A stretch of 64,000 nucleotides of DNA from Kiritimatiellia bacterium (GTDB taxonomy: Bacteria > Verrucomicrobiota > Kiritimatiellia > UBA8416 > JABMPJ01): contig JASLOA010000052.1 of the NCBI GenBank assembly GCA_030745755.1, positions 31,418 through 95,417 of the forward strand, read 5' to 3'. The notes under the pieces were generated by a model. That model worked only from the letters and a program-made list of their open reading frames with translations, was not told the DNA's origin and did not search any database. The position numbers and the translations under genes were made by a program. This document shows, piece after piece, positions 1-12,000 of the stretch. Positions within the stretch are counted from its first letter, which is position 1. The number at the start of each line of letters is the position of its first letter.

Positions 1-3000
1 GCAAGCGTCTGGCGGCTGGCGTCGAGAGATCCAAACAATCCGGCCGACCCGCATGCGGACGGTTTCCACCACTGGCATGGCGGCTATGGCGGCAGGTCCC
101 CGGAACTGATGTCGCCCCGCACCGTGGTGGACAGCCCGTTGATTCTCCTGGGCGCGGCCCGATCGTCGATGCTCCTGAATGTACTGGTCAATAAGGGATT
201 TGTTACCGAAGTGCCGGTGGCGGGCGCAGGGCTGCCGGTGCAACCGACGATTCAAGTGGCATCGCGCGGTTTGCACTGGAAGTACGACACGCTCTGCGTG
301 GTGGCCAATGAGCGCAAAGGGCTGCGTGCAGCCGTGGAACGCATTCTGGCGGATCCTGCCCTGACAGATGCCGCGCCCGTGGCGGCGGTGGAGTCCCGGC
401 CCACCGCCTACGGCGAGCCCGAACGGCAGGAGGGGCGCGAGCAGGCGGTGCGGCAATCGGCCCTTAGCTTCATGGGCAACAATGAGTATGTGCTCGACAT
501 GAAATTCGACAAGGCCGGCAACATCTACCTCAATACGTGGGGCCATGGCGACAACCTCTACTCGCTGGATGCACAAGGGAAACTGCGATTCTCGCATCGC
601 TTACCGGAGATGGGCGTTGCTCGTCTTGACGTGGGTACGGATCGCGTTGCGGCATTCACGGCTTACGGCAGTCGGCTCTACCAGATCGAGCTCGATGGGA
701 AACCCCTCGGCCAGGCGCAACTGACCCTTGATGTCGGTGTTTCCAAAAAAGGTCCTACGTACCGCGAGAGACCTACGGCGGATCTACTGCGACACGGGTC
801 GCCTTCCGCCGGGGGCGGGGGTTCGCTCTTGCCGGAATCGCCCTTCCAGTATGCGTACGTCCCCGGCGCGCGCTTGACCGTGTATCGGGAGCCGCTGCTT
901 GAGCGCATGCGCGTGTTGGACGAGAATTTCCAGCTTGCTAGCGAATGGGCTGGCGAGGCGGTAACGGATGAAGACGGCGATGTGACCCACCGCAAACTGG
1001 GTCCGTTTGCCTGCAGTCCCGATGGCACGCGTATCGCTCAGATCGAGGGCCACCGACTGGTGCTCCGGGATTTGAGCAGCGGCTCGACACTGGCTGAGAG
1101 CTCTGCGCCCGGCAACACGGTCAGGTGGCTGGCGGACGAGCCGGGCCCCACCGTGGGCAGGACCCATCTGAATGCCGAGCTTGAGCCCGTGCGGACGGAT
1201 CCGCCCGCGCCAAGGGGCGCCACGTTCAGCCTGGCTCCGGGCCTGGGACTGGTTCCCGACGGCGCGGAACTGCGCCTGGTTCGCGTGAACGAGGAGCGGG
1301 AAGAGGAACTGGCTCGGCTTGGGCCCGTTACCAACTGCCCGACCTTCGCCGCACTCAGTCCGAACGGCAACTTCATTGTGCTGCTGGACGAATACTGGAA
1401 CGCGTTTGTGCATGAGGCCCAGACAGGCAAACGCACCGGGCAGACGAGGCTGCCGGAGATGGGGTTTGCTTTGACCATTGCACCGGACTCGAAGAGCTTT
1501 CTGGTCGGCGGCCTGCGTGGGGCCGTGATGCGCTATGACATGACCGGCAAGCTGCTTTGGAATACGCCGCTCGCGCCGCACAATCAGAGTCTGAAGACAG
1601 CAGAGCTACCCAATCTCGACGCGACGATCCCCGACCACACGGAGGCGTTGTTCAAACCGGTGATCGACGAGCCGGGCGAACTCGAGAAGCTCGTTACCGT
1701 GGATCGCAGCCGGCTGGAGAATGGAGATTTCGAGGCGGACGGTGGCTGGCAGGGGGATACCCATGACGCTGCGGCGACCGCAACCGTTGAGTACGCGAAC
1801 GGTGGTCACGAGAGCAAACGTTGCCTGAAGGTAGGGGATCGAGCCGTCGAGCAGAGGATCTCGGGCCTGATCGGCGACCATTTCACCTGGGTCCTGGAGT
1901 TCTTCCATAAAAGCGCAACGCCCGGCAGCGACGTGCAACTCCTGGCCGGACTGAACGTCGAGAACAAGGATCCCGATAGCGTGGTGCGCGTGTTGTCCTG
2001 TGGTGGCAACTGGCAGTTCGTCCGCATGGTGATCAAAAGCGGCGCGGATGCCCGGTCGATAGGTGTGGGATTCCAGGGGCAGGGCGGCGAGGCGTTGGTG
2101 GACGACGTGACGCTGCGCCGGATCCGATTCCCGAGCGTGAACCACATGCTGCATCGACCGGTGTATGACGTTGAGCCGGTCGTGTTGCGGAACCCGCTGT
2201 TCTACAAAACCTACGACCCGATCGGCGTACTCCGTGAAGAGATTCCGAACATCATTCTGGCTGAGCGCCCACACCAGATTGCCGATGCGCTGCTGTGTGA
2301 TTCATTTCTTCAGAACGGGCGCCTCAACGAGATCAGCAGCGACTGGTACCATTCCTATCTGGAGGGCCACACGACCCGGATTGCCATGGGCCTCAAGGAG
2401 CCACGCTGGGTCTCCATGGTCGCGATCTATTTCAACGCCTACGACCAGGCCAACACGACGAAGCACTTCGATATTTATGTGTCGGACGTGGAGAAACGCA
2501 AGATTACGCGGGTGGCGTCAGTGCGCAACAACACAAGTCTGTTCCGATTGATCAAGTTCCCCGCACGTCGAGCCGACGAGGTCCGGGTTGAGCTGATCAA
2601 TGCGTTGCCACGCCAACGTACCGTGACCGAGCTGGAGGTGTACGGACCGTTGTCGGGCAGCGAGAAACATGGATTTATCGATGCCGAGGGTCAGAACACG
2701 TACATGGGTTCGTTCAGCCGCGTAGAGAAGCGCACGATGAAGCTGGCCGCAAGATATTTTGTTCGGACCGTGTGTGATGACGCTGGTGTCGTGCCACGCT
2801 GGTCTACCCCCATTTCGCAGGTAGCGATTTCGGAGCGGAACCTTTACCTGTCGCGTGCGCTCGGATTCAACCAGCGGCTCTCGTTGAATTCGAAGGCGTC
2901 GCGGAGCCCCGACGACAATTTCCGCACCGGTGGCATGGGGTTCGGCCCGGTCGTGACGTTGTACGGCGGGGCACTGCTCAAGTCTGGTGCTGACGGTAAG

Positions 3001-4620
3001 TTGTATTGCATGGATCCCGCGTCAGGACGACCGTTCTGGGAGACCAGGCTTGGCGAACGGCTGACCGGATGTCCCGTGGCGCTGGATCTTGATGTGTTCA
3101 TGGCGACGGATACCGGAAAGCTCTATACGCTCGATCTGGCCAGCGGTGCGATGCTCGGCGAAATGATGCTTTCGGGGCCGGTCCACGGATCCATTGCGAC
3201 GGACGGGAAGAACCTGTATGTGATTACAGGCAAGGGCCGGTTACAGGCGATTCGGGCCGAAGACAGTCGTGAATTGTGGCAGGTCGATCTGGCGCCTTAC
3301 ACGGACTCGACCCCGGCCGTGGATGATGGCGTTGTCTATCTGGCCGACCAGAAAGGATGCGCCAGGGCGGTCCGATGCGCGGACGGCAAGATTCTCTGGA
3401 CAGTCGAGCTGGGCAGTGAGTTCTGCCGCTGTCCCGTGGTGCTCGCCGATAAGGTTGTTTTCGCCTGTAGTGACGGCAGCCTCGCGGCTCTGGACCGGAA
3501 GAACGGAAAGCCAGTCTGGCAGACGCGACTGAAGACGCGGTTTACTCGCTATGAACCGGTGCCGCTGTCGGTCCATGTTCCCGGAAAGCCGGCCGTTCCG
3601 GGGAAACCCGCTATCCCGGGCAAGCCCGCCGTTCCTGCGCAGCCTGCTGTTGCGGCCAAGTCTGCTGTGCTGGCTGTACCTGCCGTGCCCGCACGCGATT
3701 TGGGCGTATTGCTCAGCATGTCGGACGGCATGCCCGTGCTGTTGGACCAGGCAACGGGTCAGCCGGCTGTGCGGCAACTTGGCGCCATGAGGATCGGCAA
3801 GCTGTTGGCGCCGATCAGCTTCTACAAGGGGTTCCTCGCGTTCGTGCCGATCCAGTTCGAGCAGGGCAGGGAATGGCGGCCGCACTATAACTACGACCGG
3901 TACGACACGGTGTCTGCTGGTGGGGTCAAAGTCCTGTGGCCCACATCGGATACGGGTGACACTGGGATGGGAATCCAGACCTGCGCGCGGCTGCCGGGTG
4001 TCGTCACGCTTGACGGCACAATCCGTATGGATGAGTGGGGCCGTTCAGCGGCCGCGCTCGGCGGGCCGGACGATATCTTTCCCGAGGCGGCGCGAGTGAG
4101 AGGCGCCGCCGACGGGACAACGGTCTGGAACAGTTATGATGATCTGGGCGCCAGGATCTACTGGGGTTTTGACGATACGGCGCTCTGGATTGCTGCCAAG
4201 GTCAAGGACGACCTGCATTTCAACAAGAAGAGTGGGGGTATGATTTGGGACGGCGACGCGCTGCAGATCGGCGTGGTTGCTCCTGACAATAGCCTCACTC
4301 TCATGGGCTTGGCGTTAACGGATGGCGGCGTTGTGTTCCATCAGTTCTCCGGCAAGAAGGATACGCTCGTTGAAGCCGCCGGCTATGCGGTCAGGCGCGA
4401 CGAGGAGGCGAAGACGACCTCATACGAGCTGCGCTTGCCGTTGGATAGGTTGGGACTCAGCCCGGAGAAGGAATTTCGCATGAATCTCGGCATACTTGAC
4501 GACGATGACGGGAACGGCCAACGCTATTGGCTCCAGTTTGCTCCCGGGCTACTGGGCCGGACGTGGAGGACACCGCCACCTCAGAAGATTTACCCGAAAT
4601 TCGAATGGGAAGAGCAGTGA
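1..4620 (+). CDS. Giant PQQ-like beta-propeller protein with CBM4/9-like, F5/8-like and C-terminal CBM9 modules (5' partial)
   Basis: The frame is open to base 1, so the true start lies upstream; 1539 residues are visible, ending at TGA 4618-4620. Modules by eye: a first propeller-like section (about nt 460-1600) with NIYLNTWGHG- and SPNGNFIVLLDE-type blades; a jelly-roll CBM4/9-like module (about 1710-2120, ending in EALVDDVTLRRI); a discoidin/F5-8-like section (about 2330-2650); a second, clear PQQ propeller (about 2930-3540) with repeated LYCMDPASGRPFWETRLG-type blades; a Pro/Lys/Ala low-complexity stretch (3580-3700); and a C-terminal CBM9/DOMON-like domain (about 3990-4600; TLDGTIRMDEW, WDGDALQIGV). 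Such proteins are usually exported glycan-binding or scaffolding proteins in PVC bacteria; the signal peptide would lie outside the window. No catalytic residues are recognisable. Function beyond carbohydrate binding is inferred. Confidence 0.8.
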   Translation, partial: ASVWRLASRDPNNPADPHADGFHHWHGGYGGRSPELMSPRTVVDSPLILLGAARSSMLLNVLVNKGFVTEVPVAGAGLPVQPTIQVASRGLHWKYDTLCVVANERKGLRAAVERILADPALTDAAPVAAVESRPTAYGEPERQEGREQAVRQSALSFMGNNEYVLDMKFDKAGNIYLNTWGHGDNLYSLDAQGKLRFSHRLPEMGVARLDVGTDRVAAFTAYGSRLYQIELDGKPLGQAQLTLDVGVSKKGPTYRERPTADLLRHGSPSAGGGGSLLPESPFQYAYVPGARLTVYREPLLERMRVLDENFQLASEWAGEAVTDEDGDVTHRKLGPFACSPDGTRIAQIEGHRLVLRDLSSGSTLAESSAPGNTVRWLADEPGPTVGRTHLNAELEPVRTDPPAPRGATFSLAPGLGLVPDGAELRLVRVNEEREEELARLGPVTNCPTFAALSPNGNFIVLLDEYWNAFVHEAQTGKRTGQTRLPEMGFALTIAPDSKSFLVGGLRGAVMRYDMTGKLLWNTPLAPHNQSLKTAELPNLDATIPDHTEALFKPVIDEPGELEKLVTVDRSRLENGDFEADGGWQGDTHDAAATATVEYANGGHESKRCLKVGDRAVEQRISGLIGDHFTWVLEFFHKSATPGSDVQLLAGLNVENKDPDSVVRVLSCGGNWQFVRMVIKSGADARSIGVGFQGQGGEALVDDVTLRRIRFPSVNHMLHRPVYDVEPVVLRNPLFYKTYDPIGVLREEIPNIILAERPHQIADALLCDSFLQNGRLNEISSDWYHSYLEGHTTRIAMGLKEPRWVSMVAIYFNAYDQANTTKHFDIYVSDVEKRKITRVASVRNNTSLFRLIKFPARRADEVRVELINALPRQRTVTELEVYGPLSGSEKHGFIDAEGQNTYMGSFSRVEKRTMKLAARYFVRTVCDDAGVVPRWSTPISQVAISERNLYLSRALGFNQRLSLNSKASRSPDDNFRTGGMGFGPVVTLYGGALLKSGADGKLYCMDPASGRPFWETRLGERLTGCPVALDLDVFMATDTGKLYTLDLASGAMLGEMMLSGPVHGSIATDGKNLYVITGKGRLQAIRAEDSRELWQVDLAPYTDSTPAVDDGVVYLADQKGCARAVRCADGKILWTVELGSEFCRCPVVLADKVVFACSDGSLAALDRKNGKPVWQTRLKTRFTRYEPVPLSVHVPGKPAVPGKPAIPGKPAVPAQPAVAAKSAVLAVPAVPARDLGVLLSMSDGMPVLLDQATGQPAVRQLGAMRIGKLLAPISFYKGFLAFVPIQFEQGREWRPHYNYDRYDTVSAGGVKVLWPTSDTGDTGMGIQTCARLPGVVTLDGTIRMDEWGRSAAALGGPDDIFPEAARVRGAADGTTVWNSYDDLGARIYWGFDDTALWIAAKVKDDLHFNKKSGGMIWDGDALQIGVVAPDNSLTLMGLALTDGGVVFHQFSGKKDTLVEAAGYAVRRDEEAKTTSYELRLPLDRLGLSPEKEFRMNLGILDDDDGNGQRYWLQFAPGLLGRTWRTPPPQKIYPKFEWEEQ

Positions 4621-4753
4621 CGACAAAGTCGAATCCCATCATCGTCTCGATCCGCGTTGGATCCCCTTGGTTGGTGCGCCGCTGAGAACAACGATGTGTA
4701 TAGCCAATAAGAAAACATCCGGAAGGAACTGATAAAGAAAGAAGGCCGCACCC

Positions 4754-7099
4754 ATGACCCAATCTCCTGATCTTTCATGTCCCACACGCTTGTGGTATCG
4801 AGCGCACGCGAAGGACTGGCTTGAGGCGTTGCCCCTTGGCAATGGCCGTCTGGGTGCGATGGTCTACGGTCGTGTCGTGCGCGAGCGGATCCAGATCAAT
4901 GAGGACTCGTTGTGGGAGGGCGAGCGGATCGACCGTGCCAATCCCCGAGCGAAAGAAGCGTTGCCACGAATCCGCGAACTGCTGTTCGCCGGTCGCAACC
5001 AGGAGGCGTATGCCCTGGCCGATGAGGCATTGCTCTCACCGGAGAGCAACATCGATTCCTATCAGAGCGCCGGCGAACTGGTGGTTGACTGGGTCGGTGG
5101 TGGGGCGCGTGTCAGCCATGAGGTAGGTTGTTTCGATCCCAAGCCGGGTGGTCCGTGGTGGGAGCTCGCCTATTCCGCCTACGACTATGAGCGTGAGCTC
5201 GATCTCGCTACCGGTATGGCCACGACGCGTTTTAAGTCACGAAACGTATGGCAGGAACGCGAACACTTCTGCTCGAAGCCGGACGATCTCATCTGCACGC
5301 GCATCGCCTTCGATCCGGGGCAGGGAAATGTGGACCTGAATCTGCAGCGCGAGCAGGACGTGCGTTCGCGCGAGGCCGATGCCGATGGCCACCTGCTGTT
5401 GACCGGCCGCCTGACCCGTGGTGGCATGCGATTTGCCATGCTCCTGCACGTGGAGGTCCTAGGCGGGGAGCGGTTGATCGAAGAGGATTGCATTCGCGTG
5501 CGTGGTGCTGACGCCGTTGAACTGCGCCTGGCCGTGGCCACGTCCTATGTGGCGCCCGGCGATGTGTCGGCTGACGCTGTGGGCCGTTGCCGTGCGGTGA
5601 TGGCCCATGCGGCGGACCTGGGTTGGGAGCAACTGCGCGAGCGTCATCTCGTCGAGCATCGTCGTCTTTTTGATCGGGCCAAACTCTCGCTGCCGGCCTC
5701 ACCGGCCGCTGCGCTGCCAACGGATGAGCGGTTGGCGCGTGTACAGAAAGGCGAGGAAGACCTTGGTCTGGAGGCGCTCTACTTCCACTACGGTCGCTAT
5801 CTGCTTATGAGTTGCAGCAGACCGGGTTCCTTGCCCGCCAATCTGCAGGGCGTCTGGAATCACCACATGTCGGCCCCGTGGGACAGTGACTATCACACCA
5901 ACATCAACCTGCAGATGAACTACTGGCCTGCAGGCCCCGCGAACCTGATCGAATGCCAGGAGCCGCTGTTTGATTGGATGAAGCGGCTCGCGCCGGCCGC
6001 ACGTAAGGCGGCCCGCAAGTTGTATAATTGCGAAGGCATAGTCATGCATCACGTCTGTGATGTGCACGGCTGTCTCGAACCGATGGACGGGCCGTGCGGG
6101 ATCTGGCCGATGGGGGCGGTATGGCTGGCCACGCATGGTATGGAACACTACCGGTTCAGCGGCGACAAGAGCGTGTTGGCCGACAGGTTGTGGCCGTTGA
6201 TGCGTGAAGCGGTGACCTTCGCGTGCGATTTTCTTGTCGAAGTTCCGGCGGGTGCGGCCGGCGAGGGGCGATTGGTAACCTGTCCGAGCCATTCGCCGGA
6301 AAACAGTTTTGTGGCGGCCGACGGGAGGCACAGCATGTTTACCTATGGCGCCACCATGGATCTGTCGCTGATCGGTCAACTGATCGACGACTGCCTGGAG
6401 GCAATGGAACTTCTGGAGCTTGATGAGCCCGTTCTTGCCAAACGTTTGCATGATGTGAAGGAGCGGCTGGCCCCGGTTGTGGTCAGTCCTCGGCTCGGAA
6501 TTGTGCAGGAGTGGATCGAGGACTACGAGGAGTGCGAGCCGGGGCATCGGCATATTTCGTCGCTCATCGGATTGCAGCCGCTCAGGCAGATCACGAAAGG
6601 GCGTACACCGGATTTGTTTGCGGCTGCCCGTGCGACGATCGATCGTCGGCTTGCGCATGGGGGTGGGCATACGGGGTGGAGCAAGGGCTGGGTGATCAAC
6701 TTCCTGGCCCGCATTGGTGATGGTGAGGGGGCGCGTGATCAGATCCTGGGACTGCTCCGGGAGAAGACATACAAGAACTTGTTTGATGATCATCCGCCGT
6801 TTCAGATTGATGGCAATTTCGGGGCCACAGCCGGCATGGCGGAGATGTTGCTGCAGAGCCATGACGAGGTGATCGACCTGTTGCCGGCCCTGCCTCCGGG
6901 CTGGTCCCGCGGCGCGGTGACCGGGTTGCGGGCTCGCGGTGGCGTGACGGTTGACCTTGCCTGGCAGGATGGCCGGCTGACATCGGTCGTCCTGACCGCG
7001 GACCGCGACGGCACCTATCGAATGCGGCAGCCGGGACAGGATGTGCGTGATGTCAGACTGACAGCGAACGAGCGTTATGAATTTTCCGGGCTAGCCTGA
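4754..7099 (+). CDS. GH95 family alpha-L-fucosidase/galactosidase
   Basis: 781 residues, the usual length for GH95. The N-terminal beta-sandwich carries the family signature [14 protein letters not shown]...NEDSLWEG, followed by an (alpha/alpha)6 barrel. The catalytic set of the family (inverting 1,2-alpha-L-fucosidase AfcA) can be placed by motif: N383 and N385 in [13 protein letters not shown], the general acid E516 in SHSPENSF, and D686 in QIDGNFG. All are present, so activity is expected, releasing terminal fucose (or L-galactose) from glycans. There is no signal peptide, so it is probably cytoplasmic and acts on imported oligosaccharides. It starts 133 bases after the PQQ/CBM9 gene; GGAAGG lies some 30 bases upstream, but AAAGAAAGAAGG just before the ATG is the likelier ribosome site. 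Confidence 0.93.
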   Translation: MTQSPDLSCPTRLWYRAHAKDWLEALPLGNGRLGAMVYGRVVRERIQINEDSLWEGERIDRANPRAKEALPRIRELLFAGRNQEAYALADEALLSPESNIDSYQSAGELVVDWVGGGARVSHEVGCFDPKPGGPWWELAYSAYDYERELDLATGMATTRFKSRNVWQEREHFCSKPDDLICTRIAFDPGQGNVDLNLQREQDVRSREADADGHLLLTGRLTRGGMRFAMLLHVEVLGGERLIEEDCIRVRGADAVELRLAVATSYVAPGDVSADAVGRCRAVMAHAADLGWEQLRERHLVEHRRLFDRAKLSLPASPAAALPTDERLARVQKGEEDLGLEALYFHYGRYLLMSCSRPGSLPANLQGVWNHHMSAPWDSDYHTNINLQMNYWPAGPANLIECQEPLFDWMKRLAPAARKAARKLYNCEGIVMHHVCDVHGCLEPMDGPCGIWPMGAVWLATHGMEHYRFSGDKSVLADRLWPLMREAVTFACDFLVEVPAGAAGEGRLVTCPSHSPENSFVAADGRHSMFTYGATMDLSLIGQLIDDCLEAMELLELDEPVLAKRLHDVKERLAPVVVSPRLGIVQEWIEDYEECEPGHRHISSLIGLQPLRQITKGRTPDLFAAARATIDRRLAHGGGHTGWSKGWVINFLARIGDGEGARDQILGLLREKTYKNLFDDHPPFQIDGNFGATAGMAEMLLQSHDEVIDLLPALPPGWSRGAVTGLRARGGVTVDLAWQDGRLTSVVLTADRDGTYRMRQPGQDVRDVRLTANERYEFSGLA

Positions 7100-7199
7100 T
7101 CTATTCATAAGGGTTGAGTTCGAGACGTATTGGAGGAACAGAGCACAGGAGATTCTACCACGGATTTCCCTGATGACGCGGATGAGGAAGGAGCGAATG

Positions 7200-9080
7200 A
7201 TGCAACGAGCGATGAATTCCTGTCTGGCGGCTGTGATGGCTCTCTTGGTTCTGGGTGGGGTGGGGTGCACCATGGCTAGAGAGGTCGCCAAGCAGGGCGG
7301 TCACTACCAGGTGCGCGACTTGACGCCGGTGACGGCGCTGAATGTGCTGGATCATCCACCCGTCGAGGTCGTACGTGCCGGTCAGGCACGGGCGGTCGTG
7401 TTCGTGGCCGACGGCAAGCCCGGCCCGGAGCTCAAGCTGATGGTCAAGGAGCTGATCGAAGTCGTGCGCCTCAGCACCGGCGCAACGCTGGAGCAGGTCG
7501 CGGAGCCGCCGGGCCCTGAGCAGGCGGCCATCATTATTGGCGACTGCGGTGAGACGCGCCGGGCAGGCATTGACGCGGCAACGATCCCGGTCGAAGGATT
7601 TGAGGTCAAGACGGCCGCGAACCGCGTCTATCTCGTGGGCAGTACGATTGCCCTGCCTCCGGGCAGCGACCCGTGGGCGACCTGGCGGAACGCAGGCACG
7701 GCCTGGGCCGTCGCGGATTTCCTGGAGCGGTTCGTGGACGTGCGCTGGTATTGGCCGACTGCGGTCGGCGGGCGCACGATCACGCGTCGTGAGACGCTGA
7801 CGGTCCCCGCGGTTCACTACGCGGATGCCCCGGCCTTCCGGATGCGGAAGTATCACCCGTGGGAAGGATGGAAGCTGCCGAGCAAGGTACACCCTTCGGA
7901 CAAGGTGAAATTGCCCTTTGCGCCCGACGCCATTCCCGACGGCGTTAAGGCAATCCACATGCCGTCCTACCTGCCGCTGGTGCGAGGCGGGAATAGCTGG
8001 CCCTACCAGATCAAGAGTCATGAGCCGCAGAACCTGCAGCGGCTTCCGAAAGCCTATCGCGAAGAGAATGCGGACATGTTCGAGCTCAAAGAGGATGGGT
8101 CCCGGAATTTTCGCATGTTCTGCTACAGCTCGCAAAAGGCGTTGGATTACCTGTTGGCGGGCTGTGAGAAGACATGGGACCAGAAGAAGGGCGTGACGTG
8201 GGTTACGGCGACCTGTGTGACGGTTTCTCCCGGTGATTCGAGGGTGGAATGCCATTGTGCTGACTGCAAGGCGACGATCGCTGCGGGTGGTGGCGGGATC
8301 GACGGTACCTCACGGGTTCTGGCGCTCTTCGTCAAGCGCATGTGCGAAGCCGTGCAGGAACGCTGGCCGGACAAGAAGGTGATCTACCTGCCGTACTGGA
8401 ATTATCAGGAGTGTCCGAAGGATGTAGAGTACCCGGATAACTTGGTAGTCATGGTTGCCATGACCACGTACCCGCTACATTTGAGTGTGCAGCCCGAGAA
8501 TTTTGAGGAGGGTCTTGAGCGGATACGTGTCTGGCGTGCAAAGACGAGTACGCCGATCATGACATGGGACTACTGCGTTGCCTGGAGTTACGGTGCGTAT
8601 CAGTACCCGCATGTTATCCGCGAGCACCACAAGGCCATCAAGGGGCAGGTTGTCGGCACCTTTGTCAACGGGTGGACCCTGGGAGAATGGACCACCACGG
8701 CGCCCTCGCTCTACGTCTGGATGAAGGCGTTGTGGAACCCTGAGCTGGACGTGGACGCCGTGTTCGATGAGATGTGCCTACGGCTCTACGGGAAAGCCGG
8801 CGGCACCGTGCGTGAGCTCATGCAGCTGGAAACCGATTTGTGGGAAAAGGGTGAGTGGCAAAAGGAACGTGTCAAGATCCCAGGCGGATGGTATGTGCCC
8901 GACTCCCTGTTTCCACGGGTATGGACGCCTGAAATTGCACAACAGATGAAGCTCCTGCGTGACAAGGCGCTGAGCGAACTGGCTGATGACCCGGTGGGCC
9001 GGCAGCGTTTTCTCTACTGGACCTGGACCTTTGATGCGTTTCTCCAGGACGTAAAACGGCGCACCATCGGTGATCAGTGA
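7200..9080 (+). CDS. DUF4838 domain protein, exported
   Basis: The start at 7200 is preferred because AGGAAGGAG (7185-7193) sits six bases before it; ATGs at 7173 and 7197 are in frame but badly spaced. 626 residues. The N-terminus is a hydrophobic signal sequence ending in GGVGC (Cys at residue 23), probably a lipoprotein although the -3 residue is atypical. A short alpha-glucuronidase N-terminal-like domain (ARAVVFVADGKPGPELKLMV...) precedes the DUF4838 domain, with its hallmarks LERFVDVRWYWP, CHCADCKA and a late TWGYC-like segment (TWDYCVAW). DUF4838 proteins resemble GH20/GH67-type TIM barrels and occur throughout PVC and Bacteroidota glycan loci; the substrate is unknown. The next gene starts 12 bases after its stop, and both are likely exported, pointing to shared extracellular work. 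Confidence 0.85.
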   Translation: MQRAMNSCLAAVMALLVLGGVGCTMAREVAKQGGHYQVRDLTPVTALNVLDHPPVEVVRAGQARAVVFVADGKPGPELKLMVKELIEVVRLSTGATLEQVAEPPGPEQAAIIIGDCGETRRAGIDAATIPVEGFEVKTAANRVYLVGSTIALPPGSDPWATWRNAGTAWAVADFLERFVDVRWYWPTAVGGRTITRRETLTVPAVHYADAPAFRMRKYHPWEGWKLPSKVHPSDKVKLPFAPDAIPDGVKAIHMPSYLPLVRGGNSWPYQIKSHEPQNLQRLPKAYREENADMFELKEDGSRNFRMFCYSSQKALDYLLAGCEKTWDQKKGVTWVTATCVTVSPGDSRVECHCADCKATIAAGGGGIDGTSRVLALFVKRMCEAVQERWPDKKVIYLPYWNYQECPKDVEYPDNLVVMVAMTTYPLHLSVQPENFEEGLERIRVWRAKTSTPIMTWDYCVAWSYGAYQYPHVIREHHKAIKGQVVGTFVNGWTLGEWTTTAPSLYVWMKALWNPELDVDAVFDEMCLRLYGKAGGTVRELMQLETDLWEKGEWQKERVKIPGGWYVPDSLFPRVWTPEIAQQMKLLRDKALSELADDPVGRQRFLYWTWTFDAFLQDVKRRTIGDQ

Positions 9081-9092
9081 AAGGTAGTGGCC

Positions 9093-12000
9093 ATGCAGAA
9101 GAAACTGGGGACCGCGGTTCTGCTTGGGTTTGTTTCCGCGGCGGCATACGGGGCGTCGCCCCGCATTAAGCCATCGCATGGTCGGCCGTATTTCATGCCC
9201 GAGTCGAAACGGCAGGAGATCCTGAAACTGGTTCGTGCCGAGGACTGGGCCAAGGCGGCCTATGCAGATTTGAAGAAATCCGGGGACGGTTTCTCCGCGG
9301 CACTGCGCTACGCGTTGGAAGGCGATCCCGCCGATGCCCGGGCGGCGGAGCAGTGGTTGATGAGTATCCGCGGCAAGCCCAGCCATCATCGCGAGCGTCT
9401 GGATGATCCCAATTTCTGGAAGGGCGGCCAGACCATGCAGATGGGGGAGATCCATTATGGCACCGACCCCAAACACTACGTCGCCTTCGATCTCGCCTAC
9501 AACGGCTTATCCGAGGAGGCCCGTGAAGCAATTCGGCGAGGCCTGCTGGATGAGACCTTGTACCGCATGAAATGGCTGGATACCTGGCGCTACACGGCGA
9601 ACCTGGAGTTCAAGCCTCTGTTCATGGCCGCGTTTGGCGGCCTCACCCTTCAGGACCGTGACGCGCTGAAGTACCTCTTCGGTCGCGTCGAGCATCACGG
9701 CAGCTACTTCTCGATGCTGGATCGGGTCCTTGTGGACGGCCAGATCTGGGACGAAGCGCCTATCTATCCGATTCACCACACGGACCTGTGGTGTATGGGC
9801 GCCCTCTCATTCTACGGGCGGCTGGCAACCGGACAGGACTGGTTCTCTTTCCAGGGGGCGGACGGCGACAGCGCCAGGGGCCTGATGGATTACTACGTCG
9901 ATACTGCCTACCCGATAGAGGTGGACGCCGCGGGCAAACATCGGATTCGGGTGGCGACTTATGGTGATGGCGCAACCCATAGCCATGGCGATCTGTTTCT
10001 GGTCAACCAGGCCTTTGACCTCAAGAGGAGAACGCAAGTGCGGTCCGGATCGGGGTACATACTCTTAGCGCATGAAGCCCTGATCGCCTGCTATCGCGCC
10101 GGCGGGCGGGACCCCGCATATGCCAGGTTTGTTTCAATGATCCCCGGCTACAAACCGGACCTGTGGGAGCGCCCGCATCTACCTCCCCCCGAGAAGCTGG
10201 CCTTCCCGCCGGCCCCATCAAGGATCTGGCCGACGTTCGGACTGGCCATGCTGCGCAACATCGAGTCGCCAGCCTATTGGACCGACCCGAAGGCCATCGC
10301 TGTCTGCCACCTGATGACCCGTAACTACGGGCACGATCACCACGACAAGTTCTCTATCATGCTGCACGGTGCCGGCCGCCTGCTGTATCCGGATTTCAAT
10401 GCCATCCAATACGAAAACCCGGCCATCGGCTGGACCCACAATACGGTCGCGCATTCCACCATGATGGTTGACGAGGAGGACGCCGCTGATGCCCCCTTCA
10501 CCGTGCGTCATGCGTTCACGCCGGATGTGAAGTTCGTGGCTACATCGTCGGGCAGCGTTTACGACGGGGTAGATCAGGCGCGGGTCCTGCTGTTGAGCGA
10601 TCACTATCTGCTGGACCTCTTCGCCGCCTCGAGCAAGTTTCCGCGGGTCTATGACTACATGCTGCACAGTATGGGCAAGCCGCGCCCTGTCACTGCCGGC
10701 TTTGATGGTGGCGTCACCGCCGGCGATCGGTTCTGGCCGCTGGTCAATCAGCGCGGACGCGTGACGGACGAACCCTGGCAAATCGAGTTCGTCGTCCGTG
10801 ACGCCGACGGGAGTACAAACGTTCCTGCTTCGATGGTGCGCGTAACCATGGCCGGTTCGCCCGAGACCGCAGCCGTCTGCGGCACCTGGGGCAAGAAGTT
10901 CGGCGAGGTCACCGGACGCGAGATGATCGAGCTCGGCATGCTCGTGGCGCGCCGGTCAACGGTGCGCGACACCGTCTTTGTCGCCACCCATGAACCGTAT
11001 CGTGACGGCGCCGCGCCTGTCGTTCATTCGGTTACGGTGCTCGCGCAATCGGACGAGGGAATCGTTGTGCGTGTGGATGGCACCGACTGTACGGACTATG
11101 CTGCGGTATCCTGGAATGCGGACAAGCCTCGCAGAATAGTTTCGATCGGTTCGGATGCCGGTGAGTTCGCGTTCCGTGACTATGCCTGGTTGCGAATCGC
11201 TGCCGGTGGAACGGCCATCAGCCAGGGCGAGTGGGAAACGTTCAGGGCGCCGATCGGAACGGTGAAGACCCTGAACGGGGAACTCGCGCGCGTTGTTGAT
11301 GGTCGGCTCCTGATCGGGAAGCCGCTCAGAACAGCCGCGGCTGAACCGGAGAAGAACGAAGACGCGTTTGGCTTCCAATGGAGCCCTTCGATGCTGCGGA
11401 TCGATTCGGTCGGTTCCGCCCGCCTGACCATCACCAACATGACCGGGCAGTCGGTATCGGGCGAGGTCGAGCTGGATCTTCCCAAAGGCTTGTCGCTAAA
11501 GGGCGCAACCGCGTTTGGTCCTATTGCTTCCGGAGCCTCGGGCGAGGTGGCTGTCACCTTGCGGGCCAGTAGGGGCGCGCCGCGTGGCCTGAAGCGGATC
11601 CCTTATCGCCTCCGCTACGGGGTCGGACGCCGTGGCCCGAAGCGAAGAACGCTCTATGAAGCCCTGCCGGTTGTGGTTGGCTCGGCCCTGCTTTTCGATT
11701 ACGGACCGGACGATAGTCGGCATTTTCGAGCGCTTGCCCCGGGGTACACCGCGGAGTCGCTGATGTGGAACGGTCTGCTGGTGAAATTGGCCGGCCCCGA
11801 CGACGCGGTTGTCCTTGACGATCAACCCATGTTCACCTTCTCCGGAAAAGGGAAGGAACTGCTCTTTCGTGATCAGCGTGCGGCACACACCTGGCCCTAC
11901 AGGGTCCCGGCCGCCATCAAAGCGCATGCGGACAACCGGGTTCAGTTCCGAACCGACTTTGACGTCGATAGGGTCCGGGTAAGCTCTGTCAAGAAGTGGA

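Noticed and set aside
784..1581. Long minus-strand frames opposite the PQQ, GH and permease genes
   Set aside because: Mirror-image frames caused by high GC codon use; no domains or ribosome sites.
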